9,258 bases of DNA from an uncultured Lachnospiraceae bacterium (GCA_910586725.1 CAJUJL010000005.1:1-9258); one strand, 5' to 3'; positions 1 to 7,116 are shown, numbered from the stretch's first letter. Numbers and translations: made by a program. The notes: a model not told the origin generated them from the sequence alone.

Positions 1-64
1 TGATTATGCATCAATTCCTTGCGTATAAGGTGTCAACTAAAATGATACAACATCAGAAGATGTT

Positions 65-589
65 TTGCCAAAAATGCTGACGAAGCAGGAGATACCGACA
101 AAAACAGAATCCAGCAACCGGGAAGTGCCTATACCGGATTTTGTCTTTGAAGCAATATTGGAGCAAAGGCGGATTTATGAGAAAAACCGTAGACGCAGGA
201 AACGGGAGTTTCGGGATTTGGATTATATCTGCTGTTCGACTTACGGGAATCCGAGAAGCAAGAGCTATCACCATAAATATTATAAAGAACTGTTAAAGGC
301 ACAGGGGTTACCCGACATTCATTTCCACCAGCTACGGAATATATATACGACAATCCTGTTGAAGAACGATTTCAATATTAAGGGAATATCGAATATGTTG
401 GGGCATTCTAAGGAAATCATATCGGCGGACATATATGGTGATACACAGGAAATCATTGAGGACTGTTTGTATGCGATAGAGCCATTTATAGAATCTGTCA
501 TGCCAAAGTGTGGAAGAGGGGAATATTACGATTATTCTGATATGGAGGATATAGAAAATCTGGCGGAGGAATATCTAGGGGCAGCCTGA
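65..589 (+). pseudogene. Tyrosine recombinase (phage/ICE-type integrase), C-terminal fragment
   Basis: Remnant of a site-specific tyrosine recombinase, which cuts and rejoins att sites of phages and conjugative elements. What is left is the second half of the catalytic domain: a beta-strand region with KTESSNREVPIPDF, the box II motif HQLR (usually HDLRH or HDLRK), the LGHS motif of box III, and a candidate nucleophile tyrosine in SADIYGD. The N-terminal SAM-like arm/core-binding domain and the box I arginine are absent; 174 residues remain against roughly 350-400 in the family. The frame is open from position 41 but is closed by stops at 26-28 and 38-40, and the TTG at 65 has no Shine-Dalgarno sequence, so I read this as a decayed 5'-truncated gene rather than a functional short protein. 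Two adjacent stops (TGA TAA) end it. A genuine short recombinase-like protein started at the ATG at 74 is less likely. Family assignment is firm; non-functionality is inferred. Confidence 0.82.
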
Positions 590-610
590 TAATCATACGG
601 AGGATATGGA

Positions 611-661
611 GCAATAAAAAAGTACGAATGAAGAAACCGAACATTTGTACTTTTTTATTGC
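611..661 (+). terminator. Long hairpin terminator after the integrase remnant
   Basis: Left arm 611-630 and right arm 642-661 are complementary over 20 positions, the only irregularity being a G-T (G-U in RNA) pair at 626/646. The loop 631-641 is 11 nt. The right arm contains a run of six T and the left arm a run of six A, so the structure could stop transcription from either side, though the T run lies within the stem rather than after it. It separates the integrase scar from the uvrB promoter. Structure is seen directly; termination is inferred. Confidence 0.6.
639..650. promoter_or_regulatory. Possible LexA (SOS) box upstream of uvrB
   Basis: GAAC-ATTT-GTAC matches 7 of the 8 fixed bases of the Gram-positive LexA/DinR operator GAAC-N4-GTTC, and is preceded by C as in the Bacillus form CGAAC. 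It lies about 45 bp upstream of the uvrB -10 box, and uvrBA is a classic SOS operon in Firmicutes. However it sits within the loop and right arm of the 611-661 hairpin, so the match may be fortuitous. A weaker palindrome GAAT-CATG-TTTC at 717-728 (6 of 8) lies just after the predicted start of transcription. Confidence 0.3.
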
Positions 662-670
662 GCCAAGCTA

Positions 671-699
671 TATACATTTGAAAAGTTTTTTGTTATAAT
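671..699 (+). promoter_or_regulatory. uvrBA promoter, extended -10 type
   Basis: The -10 box TATAAT at 694-699 is a perfect consensus and is preceded by TG at the extended -10 position (TGTTATAAT, 691-699). A 17-bp spacer separates it from a modest -35 box TATACA (671-676, 4 of 6 matches to TTGACA). Transcription would begin near 706, leaving a leader of about 190 nt before the uvrB start codon. Confidence 0.65.
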
Positions 700-705
700 G
701 TTCAA

Positions 706-898
706 GATAATCGCATGAATCATGTTTCGTGCTGCGAAGTGATATTTAGTCCTCGAAAATCGAATTTGTGACTTTTGCCTTCCGGGATTCGTAAAAGCAT
801 ACCGAAAGGCAGTTATTTTGAGGATTTCATTACGAATTACAAAATTGGCTGTTGGCTGATAGTAATCGTATCAAAAGTCACAAAACGGAGGTATTGCT
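706..898 (+). promoter_or_regulatory. Long structured 5' leader of uvrB
   Basis: This stretch has no credible ORF but several complementary segments. (a) 765-777 and 872-884 form a 13-bp perfect inverted repeat; the right arm ends two bases before the ribosome binding site GGAGG (887-891). (b) 776-785 and 802-811 form a hairpin of 6 bp, one mismatch, then 3 bp. (c) The loop of that hairpin, 787-794, is perfectly complementary to 830-837 (8 bp). (d) 751-760 pairs with 815-823 apart from one bulged G. Pairings (a) and (d) cross, as do (b) and (c), so they would be pseudoknots or mutually exclusive folds. TTGGCTG is tandemly repeated at 845-858. It matches no riboswitch class I recognise. It could be a cis-regulatory RNA or a MITE-like insertion. 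Confidence 0.45.
765..884. repeat. 13-bp perfect inverted repeat bounding a 120-bp segment
   Basis: TTTGTGACTTTTG at 765-777 is the exact reverse complement of CAAAAGTCACAAA at 872-884. The arms bound 120 bp with no coding capacity. This could be the terminal repeats of a small non-autonomous element or the closing stem of an RNA structure. No obvious target-site duplication flanks the arms, which weakens the mobile-element reading. Confidence 0.6.
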
Positions 899-2884
899 AT
901 GAATAAATTTATTTTAAAGGCTCCCTACAAGCCCACAGGCGACCAGCCGCAGGCCATCGCCGAGCTGGTCAAAGGCTTCAAGGAGGGCAATCAATTCCAG
1001 ACTTTACTAGGGGTTACGGGTTCCGGCAAGACATTTACGATGGCGAATGTCATTCAGGAATTGCAGAAGCCGACGCTGGTTATCGCCCACAACAAGACGC
1101 TTGCGGCGCAGCTTTACGGAGAATTCAAGGAGATGTTCCCTGAGAACGCAGTGGAGTATTTTGTCTCCTACTACGACTACTACCAGCCCGAGGCCTACGT
1201 TCCGTCTACCGACACCTACATTGCCAAGGATTCAGCCATCAACGAGGAAATCGACAAGCTTCGCCTTTCTGCTACGGCGGCTCTTGTGGAGCGGAGAGAC
1301 GTTGTGATTATAGCCAGCGTTTCCTGCATCTACGGCTTGGGCAGTCCCGTGGATTACCAAAATATGATGGTGTCCCTGCGACCGGGGCAGGAAAAAGACA
1401 GAGATGAAGTCATTCGAAAGCTGATCAGCATTCAATACACCAGGAACGACATGGATTTTCACCGAGGAACCTTCCGTGTGCGCGGCGATGTTCTGGAGAT
1501 ATTTCCTGCAAACTTCAGTGATACGGCGTACCGTGTGGAATTCTTTGGAGATGAAATTGACCGCATTACGGAAATCGATGTGCTGACCGGAGAAATCAAA
1601 AACCGCCTGGAGCATATGGCCGTTTTTCCGGCGTCCCACTATGTTGTGCCGCAGCAGAAAATAAACGAAGCGTGCACAGCCATTGAACAGGAAATGGAAG
1701 AGCGCGTCCGCTGGTTTAAAAGCAGAGACAAATTACTGGAAGCGCAGCGGATTGCGGAGCGTACAAACTTTGACATAGAAATGATGCGGGAAACGGGCTT
1801 TTGCAGCGGAATCGAGAATTATTCCAGGCACTTGGCCGGCATGCCCGCGGGCGCGACGCCCCATACGTTGATTGATTATTTCCCCGATGATTTTTTGATT
1901 TTTGTGGATGAATCCCACATCACCATTCCCCAGGTGCGCGGGATGTATGCGGGCGACCAGTCCAGGAAAACTACGCTTGTGGAATACGGATTTCGCCTTC
2001 CTTCCGCAAAAGACAACCGTCCTTTGAACTTTGGTGAATTTGAAGATAAAATAAATCAGATGCTGTTTGTTTCGGCGACGCCGAACGTCTATGAAGACGA
2101 GCATGAACTTCTGCGCGTAGAACAGCTGATACGCCCGACCGGCTTACTGGATCCGGAAGTGGAAGTCCGGCCGGTAGAAGGGCAGATTGACGATTTGATC
2201 GCAGAAGTAAAAAAAGAGACAAAAAATCACAATAAAATTTTAGTTACAACTTTGACGAAGCGCATGGCGGAAGATTTGACAGACTATATGACCGAAGTGG
2301 GAATACGGGTCAAATACCTGCATTCGGACATCGATACGCTGGAGCGGTCGGAAATTATTCGGGATATGCGCCTGGATGTGTTTGATGTATTAGTCGGGAT
2401 AAATCTGCTTCGGGAAGGCCTGGATATACCGGAAATTACGTTGATTGCCATACTGGATGCGGATAAGGAAGGATTTTTGCGCTCTGAGACGTCTCTGATT
2501 CAGACGATCGGACGCGCCGCCCGAAATTCGGAAGGCCATGTGATTATGTATGCGGACAGCATAACGGATTCCATGCGCGCGGCAATCGGAGAGACGGAGC
2601 GTAGGCGCAGCATCCAGAAAAAGTATAACGAAGAGCATGGAATTACGCCTCAGACGATAAAAAAATCCGTCAGAGATTTGATCAGCATTTCAAAAAAGGT
2701 TGCCAGAGAAGAGCAGCGGTTCTCAAAAGATCCGGAATCTATGAGCAAAAAAGAACTGGACAAGCTGATTGCGGAAGTGAAGAAAAAGATGGAACGCGCC
2801 GCCGCAGATCTGAACTTTGAAGCGGCCGCAGAACTGCGGGATAAGATGCTTGAACTAAAAAAATTCCGTAACGATAATGAATGA
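899..2884 (+). CDS. uvrB: UvrABC system protein B (excision repair helicase-like subunit)
   Basis: UvrB receives damaged DNA from UvrA, verifies the lesion by threading one strand behind its beta-hairpin, and recruits UvrC for incision; it is cytoplasmic and works on DNA. The 661-residue length is normal. Visible features: Walker A GVTGSGKT at residues 38-45; the tyrosine-rich beta-hairpin region (YYDYYQPEAYVPSTDTY) near 91-108; Walker B/DEAD-like VDESH at 336-340; the helicase C-terminal part with GINLLREGLDIPE and QTIGRAARN; and a UVR motif near 615-655 that contacts UvrC. The ATG is set by GGAGG seven bases upstream. It is co-transcribed with uvrA 24 nt downstream and probably under SOS control. 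Oddity: roughly the first 150-170 codons favour C/G-ending codons (Lys AAG 9 of 11, Tyr nearly all TAC), whereas the rest favours AAA and GAA like uvrA, hinting at a mosaic origin. Confidence 0.98.
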   Translation: MNKFILKAPYKPTGDQPQAIAELVKGFKEGNQFQTLLGVTGSGKTFTMANVIQELQKPTLVIAHNKTLAAQLYGEFKEMFPENAVEYFVSYYDYYQPEAYVPSTDTYIAKDSAINEEIDKLRLSATAALVERRDVVIIASVSCIYGLGSPVDYQNMMVSLRPGQEKDRDEVIRKLISIQYTRNDMDFHRGTFRVRGDVLEIFPANFSDTAYRVEFFGDEIDRITEIDVLTGEIKNRLEHMAVFPASHYVVPQQKINEACTAIEQEMEERVRWFKSRDKLLEAQRIAERTNFDIEMMRETGFCSGIENYSRHLAGMPAGATPHTLIDYFPDDFLIFVDESHITIPQVRGMYAGDQSRKTTLVEYGFRLPSAKDNRPLNFGEFEDKINQMLFVSATPNVYEDEHELLRVEQLIRPTGLLDPEVEVRPVEGQIDDLIAEVKKETKNHNKILVTTLTKRMAEDLTDYMTEVGIRVKYLHSDIDTLERSEIIRDMRLDVFDVLVGINLLREGLDIPEITLIAILDADKEGFLRSETSLIQTIGRAARNSEGHVIMYADSITDSMRAAIGETERRRSIQKKYNEEHGITPQTIKKSVRDLISISKKVAREEQRFSKDPESMSKKELDKLIAEVKKKMERAAADLNFEAAAELRDKMLELKKFRNDNE

Positions 2885-2908
2885 TGCAAAAACAGGAGAG
2901 AACTCAAA

Positions 2909-5749
2909 ATGAAGGAAAGAAAATACATTAAGATCAGAGGGGCCAGAGAACATAATCTGAAAGGGATTGACGTGGATATTCCCAGAAATGAACTGGTTGT
3001 TTTGACGGGGCTTAGCGGTTCCGGAAAATCATCTTTGGCTTTTGACACCATTTATGCAGAGGGACAGCGGCGGTATATGGAATCGCTCTCTTCCTATGCC
3101 AGGCAGTTTTTGGGCCAGATGGAGAAACCGGATGTGGAGAAAATCGAAGGGCTTCCGCCCGCAATCTCAATTGATCAGAAATCCACGAACCGCAATCCGC
3201 GTTCTACCGTCGGAACGGTTACGGAAATTTATGATTATTTTCGGCTTCTTTATGCGAGGATTGGGATTCCGCATTGTCCGAAATGCGGGCGGGAAATAAA
3301 AAAACAGACGGTGGATCAGATGACGGATCAGATTCTTGGTCTGCCGGAGCGAACGAAAATACAGCTTCTGGCTCCTGTCGTCCGGGGGAGAAAAGGAGAG
3401 CATCAAAAGCTGTTTGAAAAGGCCAGAAAAAGTGGATACGTCAGAGTGCGCGTTGACGGCAATATCTATGAACTGACGGAAGAAATTAAACTGGAAAAAA
3501 ACAAAAAGCATAATATTGAAATTGTTGTGGACCGTCTTTCTATCAAGGAAGGGATTGAAAAGCGTCTGACGGATTCCATAGAAAATGTTTTGAGCCTGGC
3601 GGACGGACTTTTAATGGTGGAAGTCATTGACGGAGAGACAATGAATTTTTCACAGAGCTTTTCGTGTCCGGATTGTGAAGTCAGTGTAGACGAAATAGAA
3701 CCCAGAAGCTTTTCCTTCAATAATCCGTTTGGGGCGTGCCCGGTCTGTTACGGATTGGGATATAAGATGGAGTTCGATGAAGAGCTGATGATACCGGATA
3801 AAAGTCTGAGTATTGCGGGAGGGGCCATTCAGGTTATGGGCTGGCAGTCCTGTACGGATTCCTCCAGTTATACGTATGCAATTTTAAAGGCGCTGTCGAA
3901 AGAGTATGAATTTGATTTGAATACGCCTTATCAGGATTTGGACGAAGAAGTGCGCCATATGTTGATCTACGGCACAGACGGCAGAGAGGTCAAAGTGCAC
4001 TATAAAGGACAGAGAGGCGAAGGCATATACGATGTATCATTTGAAGGTTTGATTCGCAATGTGCAGAGGCGGTACCGTGAAACGGGTTCCGATTTGATGA
4101 AACAGGAATATGAGCAGTTTATGCGGGTGACGCCCTGTAAAGAATGCGGCGGGCAAAGGTTGAAAAAATCTTCTCTGGCAGTTACGGTCAATCAAAAAAA
4201 TATATTTGAAATCACCAACCTATCCATTCGGAACCTCCAGAATTATCTGGCGGAAATGGAATTAAGCGAGCAGCAGCTTAGAATCGGAAGCCAGATTTTA
4301 AAAGAAATTTCCGCAAGAGTCGGTTTTTTGGTAGATGTGGGCCTGGACTACCTTAGTCTGTCAAGGGCGACCGGCACGCTGTCGGGCGGAGAGGCTCAGA
4401 GAATACGATTGGCGACGCAGATCGGGTCCGGACTGGTTGGCGTGGCCTATATTCTGGATGAGCCTAGCATCGGACTTCATCAGAGAGACAACGGAAAACT
4501 GCTGGCCACCCTGAAGAATCTGCGTGATTTGGGGAATACGCTGATTGTGGTTGAACATGATGAAGAAACGATACGTGAAGCGGACTATATCGTAGATGTC
4601 GGCCCAAGGGCAGGAGAACACGGCGGTAAAATCGTTGCAAAAGGAACGGCGGAAGAAATCATGAACCACCCGGAATCCATTACCGGAGCATATTTAAGCG
4701 GCCGCGTTGAAATTCCTGTGCCAAAGGAACGCAGAAAGCCTACGGGATTTCTGAAGATAATCGGCGCAAAGGAAAATAATTTAAAAAATGTTAATGTGGA
4801 TGTGCCGTTAGGCGTTATGACCTGCGTTACGGGCGTGTCCGGTTCCGGAAAAAGCTCTCTGACTAACGAGGTGCTTTATAAAACGCTTCAGCGCAAATTA
4901 AACCGCGCCAGGACGCTTTCAGGAAAGCACAAAGAAATACGCGGAATAGAGCAGCTTGATAAAGTAATTGACATTGATCAGTCTCCAATCGGCCGGACGC
5001 CGCGTTCTAATCCGGCAACCTATACAGGCGTATTTGACATTATCCGGGACCTGTTTGCGTCGACGCCGGACGCCAAAGCAAAGGGATACAAAAAAGGCCG
5101 TTTCAGTTTTAATGTAAAAGGAGGACGCTGCGAAGCGTGTGCGGGAGACGGAATCCTAAAAATAGAGATGCATTTTTTGCCGGATGTCTATGTGCCTTGT
5201 GAAGTCTGCCAGGGCAAGCGGTACAACCGGGAGACGCTGGAAGTGAAATACAAGGGAAAAAGCATCTACGACGTATTAAATATGACGGTTGAAGAAGCGC
5301 TGGAGTTTTTTAAAAATGTTCCGTCCGTAGAGCGGAAGATACAGACGCTTTATGATGTGGGATTGTCTTATATACGCCTTGGGCAGCCGTCTACGGAGCT
5401 TTCCGGAGGCGAAGCGCAGCGCATTAAGCTGGCGTCCGAACTGAGCAAAAGAAGCACCGGCAAGACCATTTATATATTGGATGAGCCGACTACGGGACTG
5501 CATTTTGCCGATGTGCATAAATTGATTGAGATTCTTCACAAGCTGTCCCAGGGAGGGAATACGGTAGTTGTAATAGAACATAATCTGGATGTAATTAAGA
5601 CGGCGGATTATATCATTGATATGGGGCCGGAAGGCGGAAGCGGGGGAGGAACGGTAGTGGCGTGCGGAACACCCGAAGAAGTTGCCGGAATAAAAGAATC
5701 CTATACGGGACAATATATAAAAGAATGTCTGCATAATCATGACAGGTAA
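2909..5749 (+). CDS. uvrA: UvrABC system protein A (damage-sensing ATPase)
   Basis: UvrA dimers scan DNA for helix-distorting lesions and load UvrB. The 946-residue protein has the duplicated ABC ATPase layout of the family at full length. First half: Walker A GLSGSGKS at 34-41; a CPKC pair at 123/126; the Zn site of cysteines 253/256 and 277/280; signature LSGGEAQ at 491-497; Walker B with ILDEPS, D517/E518. Second half: Walker A GVSGSGKS at 642-649; zinc finger cysteines 741/744 and 764/767; signature LSGGEAQ at 831-837; Walker B ILDEPTTGL with D858/E859. No key residue is missing. The ATG is supported by AGGAGAG at 2894-2900, eight bases upstream. The short gap after uvrB and absence of a terminator indicate a uvrBA operon. 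Codon use is AT-ending-rich and uniform. Identification is secure. Confidence 0.99.
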   Translation: MKERKYIKIRGAREHNLKGIDVDIPRNELVVLTGLSGSGKSSLAFDTIYAEGQRRYMESLSSYARQFLGQMEKPDVEKIEGLPPAISIDQKSTNRNPRSTVGTVTEIYDYFRLLYARIGIPHCPKCGREIKKQTVDQMTDQILGLPERTKIQLLAPVVRGRKGEHQKLFEKARKSGYVRVRVDGNIYELTEEIKLEKNKKHNIEIVVDRLSIKEGIEKRLTDSIENVLSLADGLLMVEVIDGETMNFSQSFSCPDCEVSVDEIEPRSFSFNNPFGACPVCYGLGYKMEFDEELMIPDKSLSIAGGAIQVMGWQSCTDSSSYTYAILKALSKEYEFDLNTPYQDLDEEVRHMLIYGTDGREVKVHYKGQRGEGIYDVSFEGLIRNVQRRYRETGSDLMKQEYEQFMRVTPCKECGGQRLKKSSLAVTVNQKNIFEITNLSIRNLQNYLAEMELSEQQLRIGSQILKEISARVGFLVDVGLDYLSLSRATGTLSGGEAQRIRLATQIGSGLVGVAYILDEPSIGLHQRDNGKLLATLKNLRDLGNTLIVVEHDEETIREADYIVDVGPRAGEHGGKIVAKGTAEEIMNHPESITGAYLSGRVEIPVPKERRKPTGFLKIIGAKENNLKNVNVDVPLGVMTCVTGVSGSGKSSLTNEVLYKTLQRKLNRARTLSGKHKEIRGIEQLDKVIDIDQSPIGRTPRSNPATYTGVFDIIRDLFASTPDAKAKGYKKGRFSFNVKGGRCEACAGDGILKIEMHFLPDVYVPCEVCQGKRYNRETLEVKYKGKSIYDVLNMTVEEALEFFKNVPSVERKIQTLYDVGLSYIRLGQPSTELSGGEAQRIKLASELSKRSTGKTIYILDEPTTGLHFADVHKLIEILHKLSQGGNTVVVIEHNLDVIKTADYIIDMGPEGGSGGGTVVACGTPEEVAGIKESYTGQYIKECLHNHDR

Positions 5750-5765
5750 TCCATAAAATTCGTTT

Positions 5766-5798
5766 GGGGAGCGCTCCCCGAATTATAATCGGGGAGCG
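5766..5798 (+). terminator. GC-rich overlapping hairpins downstream of uvrA
   Basis: The octamer GGGGAGCG occurs at 5766-5773 and 5791-5798 with its reverse complement CGCTCCCC at 5772-5779 between them. The middle copy can pair left, as the 14-bp palindrome at 5766-5779, or right, as a 10-bp stem 5772-5781/5789-5798 with a 7-nt loop. It lies 17 bp after the uvrA stop and probably ends or stabilises the uvrBA transcript. There is no T run after it, so it is not a textbook intrinsic terminator. Confidence 0.5.
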
Positions 5799-5987
5799 TG
5801 AGTTATGAAAACCGTAATAATCTGATTTGCATCAGCCATTACATTCTTACCATATAGAAAGAATGTGACGAGAGTGTGATAAAAGTTTGAAATATATCTA
5901 AAAATACAAAGATTGAAGGCCATGAGTTGTTAGTTCTTTAGAAATTCTTAATTTCTGTAAAAATTTTCCTTTTTTGCAAAAAATGAT
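5799..5987. other. AT-rich intergenic stretch upstream of the mbl promoter
   Basis: No ORF with a ribosome binding site is seen here. It holds several short dyads: CTGAT/ATCAG at 5822-5835; an 8-bp stem ACATTCTT/AAGAATGT at 5841-5848 and 5859-5866; a 7-bp palindrome AGAAATT-CTT-AATTTCT at 5940-5956; and the 14-bp palindrome of six T, GC, six A at 5970-5983. The last two lie within 50 bp upstream of the mbl -35 box and could be protein-binding sites or simply an UP-element-like A/T tract region. Function is not known. Confidence 0.35.
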
Positions 5988-6015
5988 TTGAAAAATGGAG
6001 GCATTTGTATATAAT
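5988..6015 (+). promoter_or_regulatory. Sigma-A promoter of mbl/mreB
   Basis: TTGAAA (5988-5993, 5 of 6 to consensus), a 16-bp spacer and TATAAT (6010-6015, perfect). A/T tracts immediately upstream could act as an UP element. Transcription should start near 6022, giving a leader of about 74 nt before the ATG at 6096. Confidence 0.7.
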
Positions 6016-6081
6016 AAGGATGTATATGCAAAAAAATGATTAAATTCACGTTTTGTGTTCACAATAAATTGCAGAAAGATG

Positions 6082-6089
6082 AAAGGGGA
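6082..6089 (+). promoter_or_regulatory. Ribosome binding site that fixes the mbl start
   Basis: AAAGGGGA ends six bases before the ATG at 6096. The in-frame ATG at 6036 would add 20 residues, but it has no well-placed Shine-Dalgarno sequence and its extension (rich in unrelated residues) is not part of the MreB fold, which begins right at the later methionine with the actin phosphate-1 segment. Confidence 0.7.
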
Positions 6090-6095
6090 CATATA

Positions 6096-7091
6096 ATGGT
6101 TTCAACGGATATTGGAATTGATTTAGGAACAGCCAGCATATTGGTTTATATTAAAGGCAAAGGCGTGGTATTAAAAGAGCCGTCTGTCGTTGCATTTGAC
6201 AGAGATACAAATAAAATAAAAGCAATCGGGGAAGAGGCCCGTTTGATGTTAGGCAGAACTCCTGGCAATATTGTTGCGGTGCGGCCGCTTCGTCAGGGTG
6301 TAATTTCAGATTATACCGTTACGGAAAAGATGATCAAATACTTTATTCAGAAAGCGATTGGAAAGAAGAATTTCCGCAAGCCGCGGATCAGCGTATGCGT
6401 GCCAAGCGGCGTAACCGAAGTGGAAATGAAAGCCGTGGAAGACGCCACTTACAATGCGGGGGCAAGAGATGTAAAAATCATCGAAGAACCGATTGCGGCG
6501 GCAATTGGAGCAGGGATTGACATTGCAAGGCCCTGCGGCAATATGATTGTGGATATTGGAGGAGGAACGGCGGACATTGCCGTTATATCACTGGGAGGTT
6601 CCGTAGTAAGCACATCGATAAAAATTGCCGGAGATGATTTTGATGAGGCGATTGTTCGTTATATGCGCAAGAAACACAATTTATTAATCGGAGAGAGAAC
6701 GGCGGAAGACATTAAGATAAAAATAGGCTCCTGTTTTCCAAACGGACATAATGAGACAATGGATGTGCGCGGCAGAAATCTTGTAACAGGACTGCCAAAG
6801 ACCGTTACCGTATCTTCGGAGGAAACGGAAGACGCGCTTCGGGAACCGACGCTTCAGATCGTAGAAGCGGTGCACAGCGTTCTGGAAAAAACACCGCCGG
6901 AACTGGCGGCTGACGTTGCAGACCGGGGAATTGTTCTTACGGGCGGCGGCGCGCTTTTGAGAGGGCTGGAAGAATTACTGGAAGATAAAACGGGCATCAA
7001 TACGATGACGGCAGAGCAGCCAATGACCTGTGTGGCAATTGGCACAGGCAAGTTTGTGGAATTTTTGTCAGGAAAAAGAGACGAGGACTAA
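6096..7091 (+). CDS. mbl: MreB/Mbl-family bacterial actin, rod-shape determining protein
   Basis: Actin-like ATPase that polymerises in membrane-associated filaments and guides the peptidoglycan elongation machinery along the lateral wall. From the chosen start the protein is 331 residues, typical of the family. Phosphate-1 motif IGIDLGTASILVY begins near residue 6 (D9, G11, T12; the canonical sequence is GTANTLVY); the EPSVVAF segment follows; phosphate-2 DIGGGTADIAV is at 153-163; the adenosine motif LTGGGALLRGL is at 281-291. Firmicutes usually carry two or three paralogues (MreB, Mbl, MreBH). The absence of mreC/mreD beside it and the presence of flagellar rod genes downstream match the B. 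subtilis mbl-flhO-flhP neighbourhood, so mbl is the better symbol, but sequence alone does not separate Mbl from MreB with certainty. It has its own sigma-A promoter, and no clear terminator follows it, so some readthrough into the rod genes is possible. Confidence 0.93.
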   Translation: MVSTDIGIDLGTASILVYIKGKGVVLKEPSVVAFDRDTNKIKAIGEEARLMLGRTPGNIVAVRPLRQGVISDYTVTEKMIKYFIQKAIGKKNFRKPRISVCVPSGVTEVEMKAVEDATYNAGARDVKIIEEPIAAAIGAGIDIARPCGNMIVDIGGGTADIAVISLGGSVVSTSIKIAGDDFDEAIVRYMRKKHNLLIGERTAEDIKIKIGSCFPNGHNETMDVRGRNLVTGLPKTVTVSSEETEDALREPTLQIVEAVHSVLEKTPPELAADVADRGIVLTGGGALLRGLEELLEDKTGINTMTAEQPMTCVAIGTGKFVEFLSGKRDED

Positions 7092-7116
7092 AGATTACGG
7101 ATAATTGCGCCGATAT
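7089..7116 (+). promoter_or_regulatory. Sigma-D (sigma-28) flagellar promoter overlapping the mbl stop codon
   Basis: TAAA at 7089-7092, a 16-bp spacer, and GCCGATAT at 7109-7116. This matches every fixed base of the B. subtilis sigma-D consensus TAAA-N14-16-GCCGATAT. The first three bases of the -35 element are the TAA stop codon of mbl. It precedes three flagellar rod genes, exactly the class of genes sigma-D controls. Predicted start near 7123 gives a leader of about 117 nt. Confidence 0.75.

Noticed and set aside
49..64. Six-bp hairpin with AGAA loop before the integrase fragment
   Set aside because: Short, AT-rich and without T run or context; likely chance.
678..683. TTGAAA as -35 box for the uvrB promoter
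   Set aside because: Only 10 bp from TATAAT, too close; TATACA at 671-676 has the proper 17-bp spacing and the -10 is extended.
5276..5740. 154-codon open frame on the minus strand inside uvrA
   Set aside because: Antisense shadow of a highly conserved gene; no ribosome binding site and no recognisable domain. The same holds for the other minus-strand frames within uvrB, uvrA and mbl.
6036..6095. Longer mbl start at 6036 adding 20 residues
   Set aside because: No well-placed Shine-Dalgarno, unrelated extension, and the ATG at 6096 has AAAGGGGA and matches the family N-terminus.
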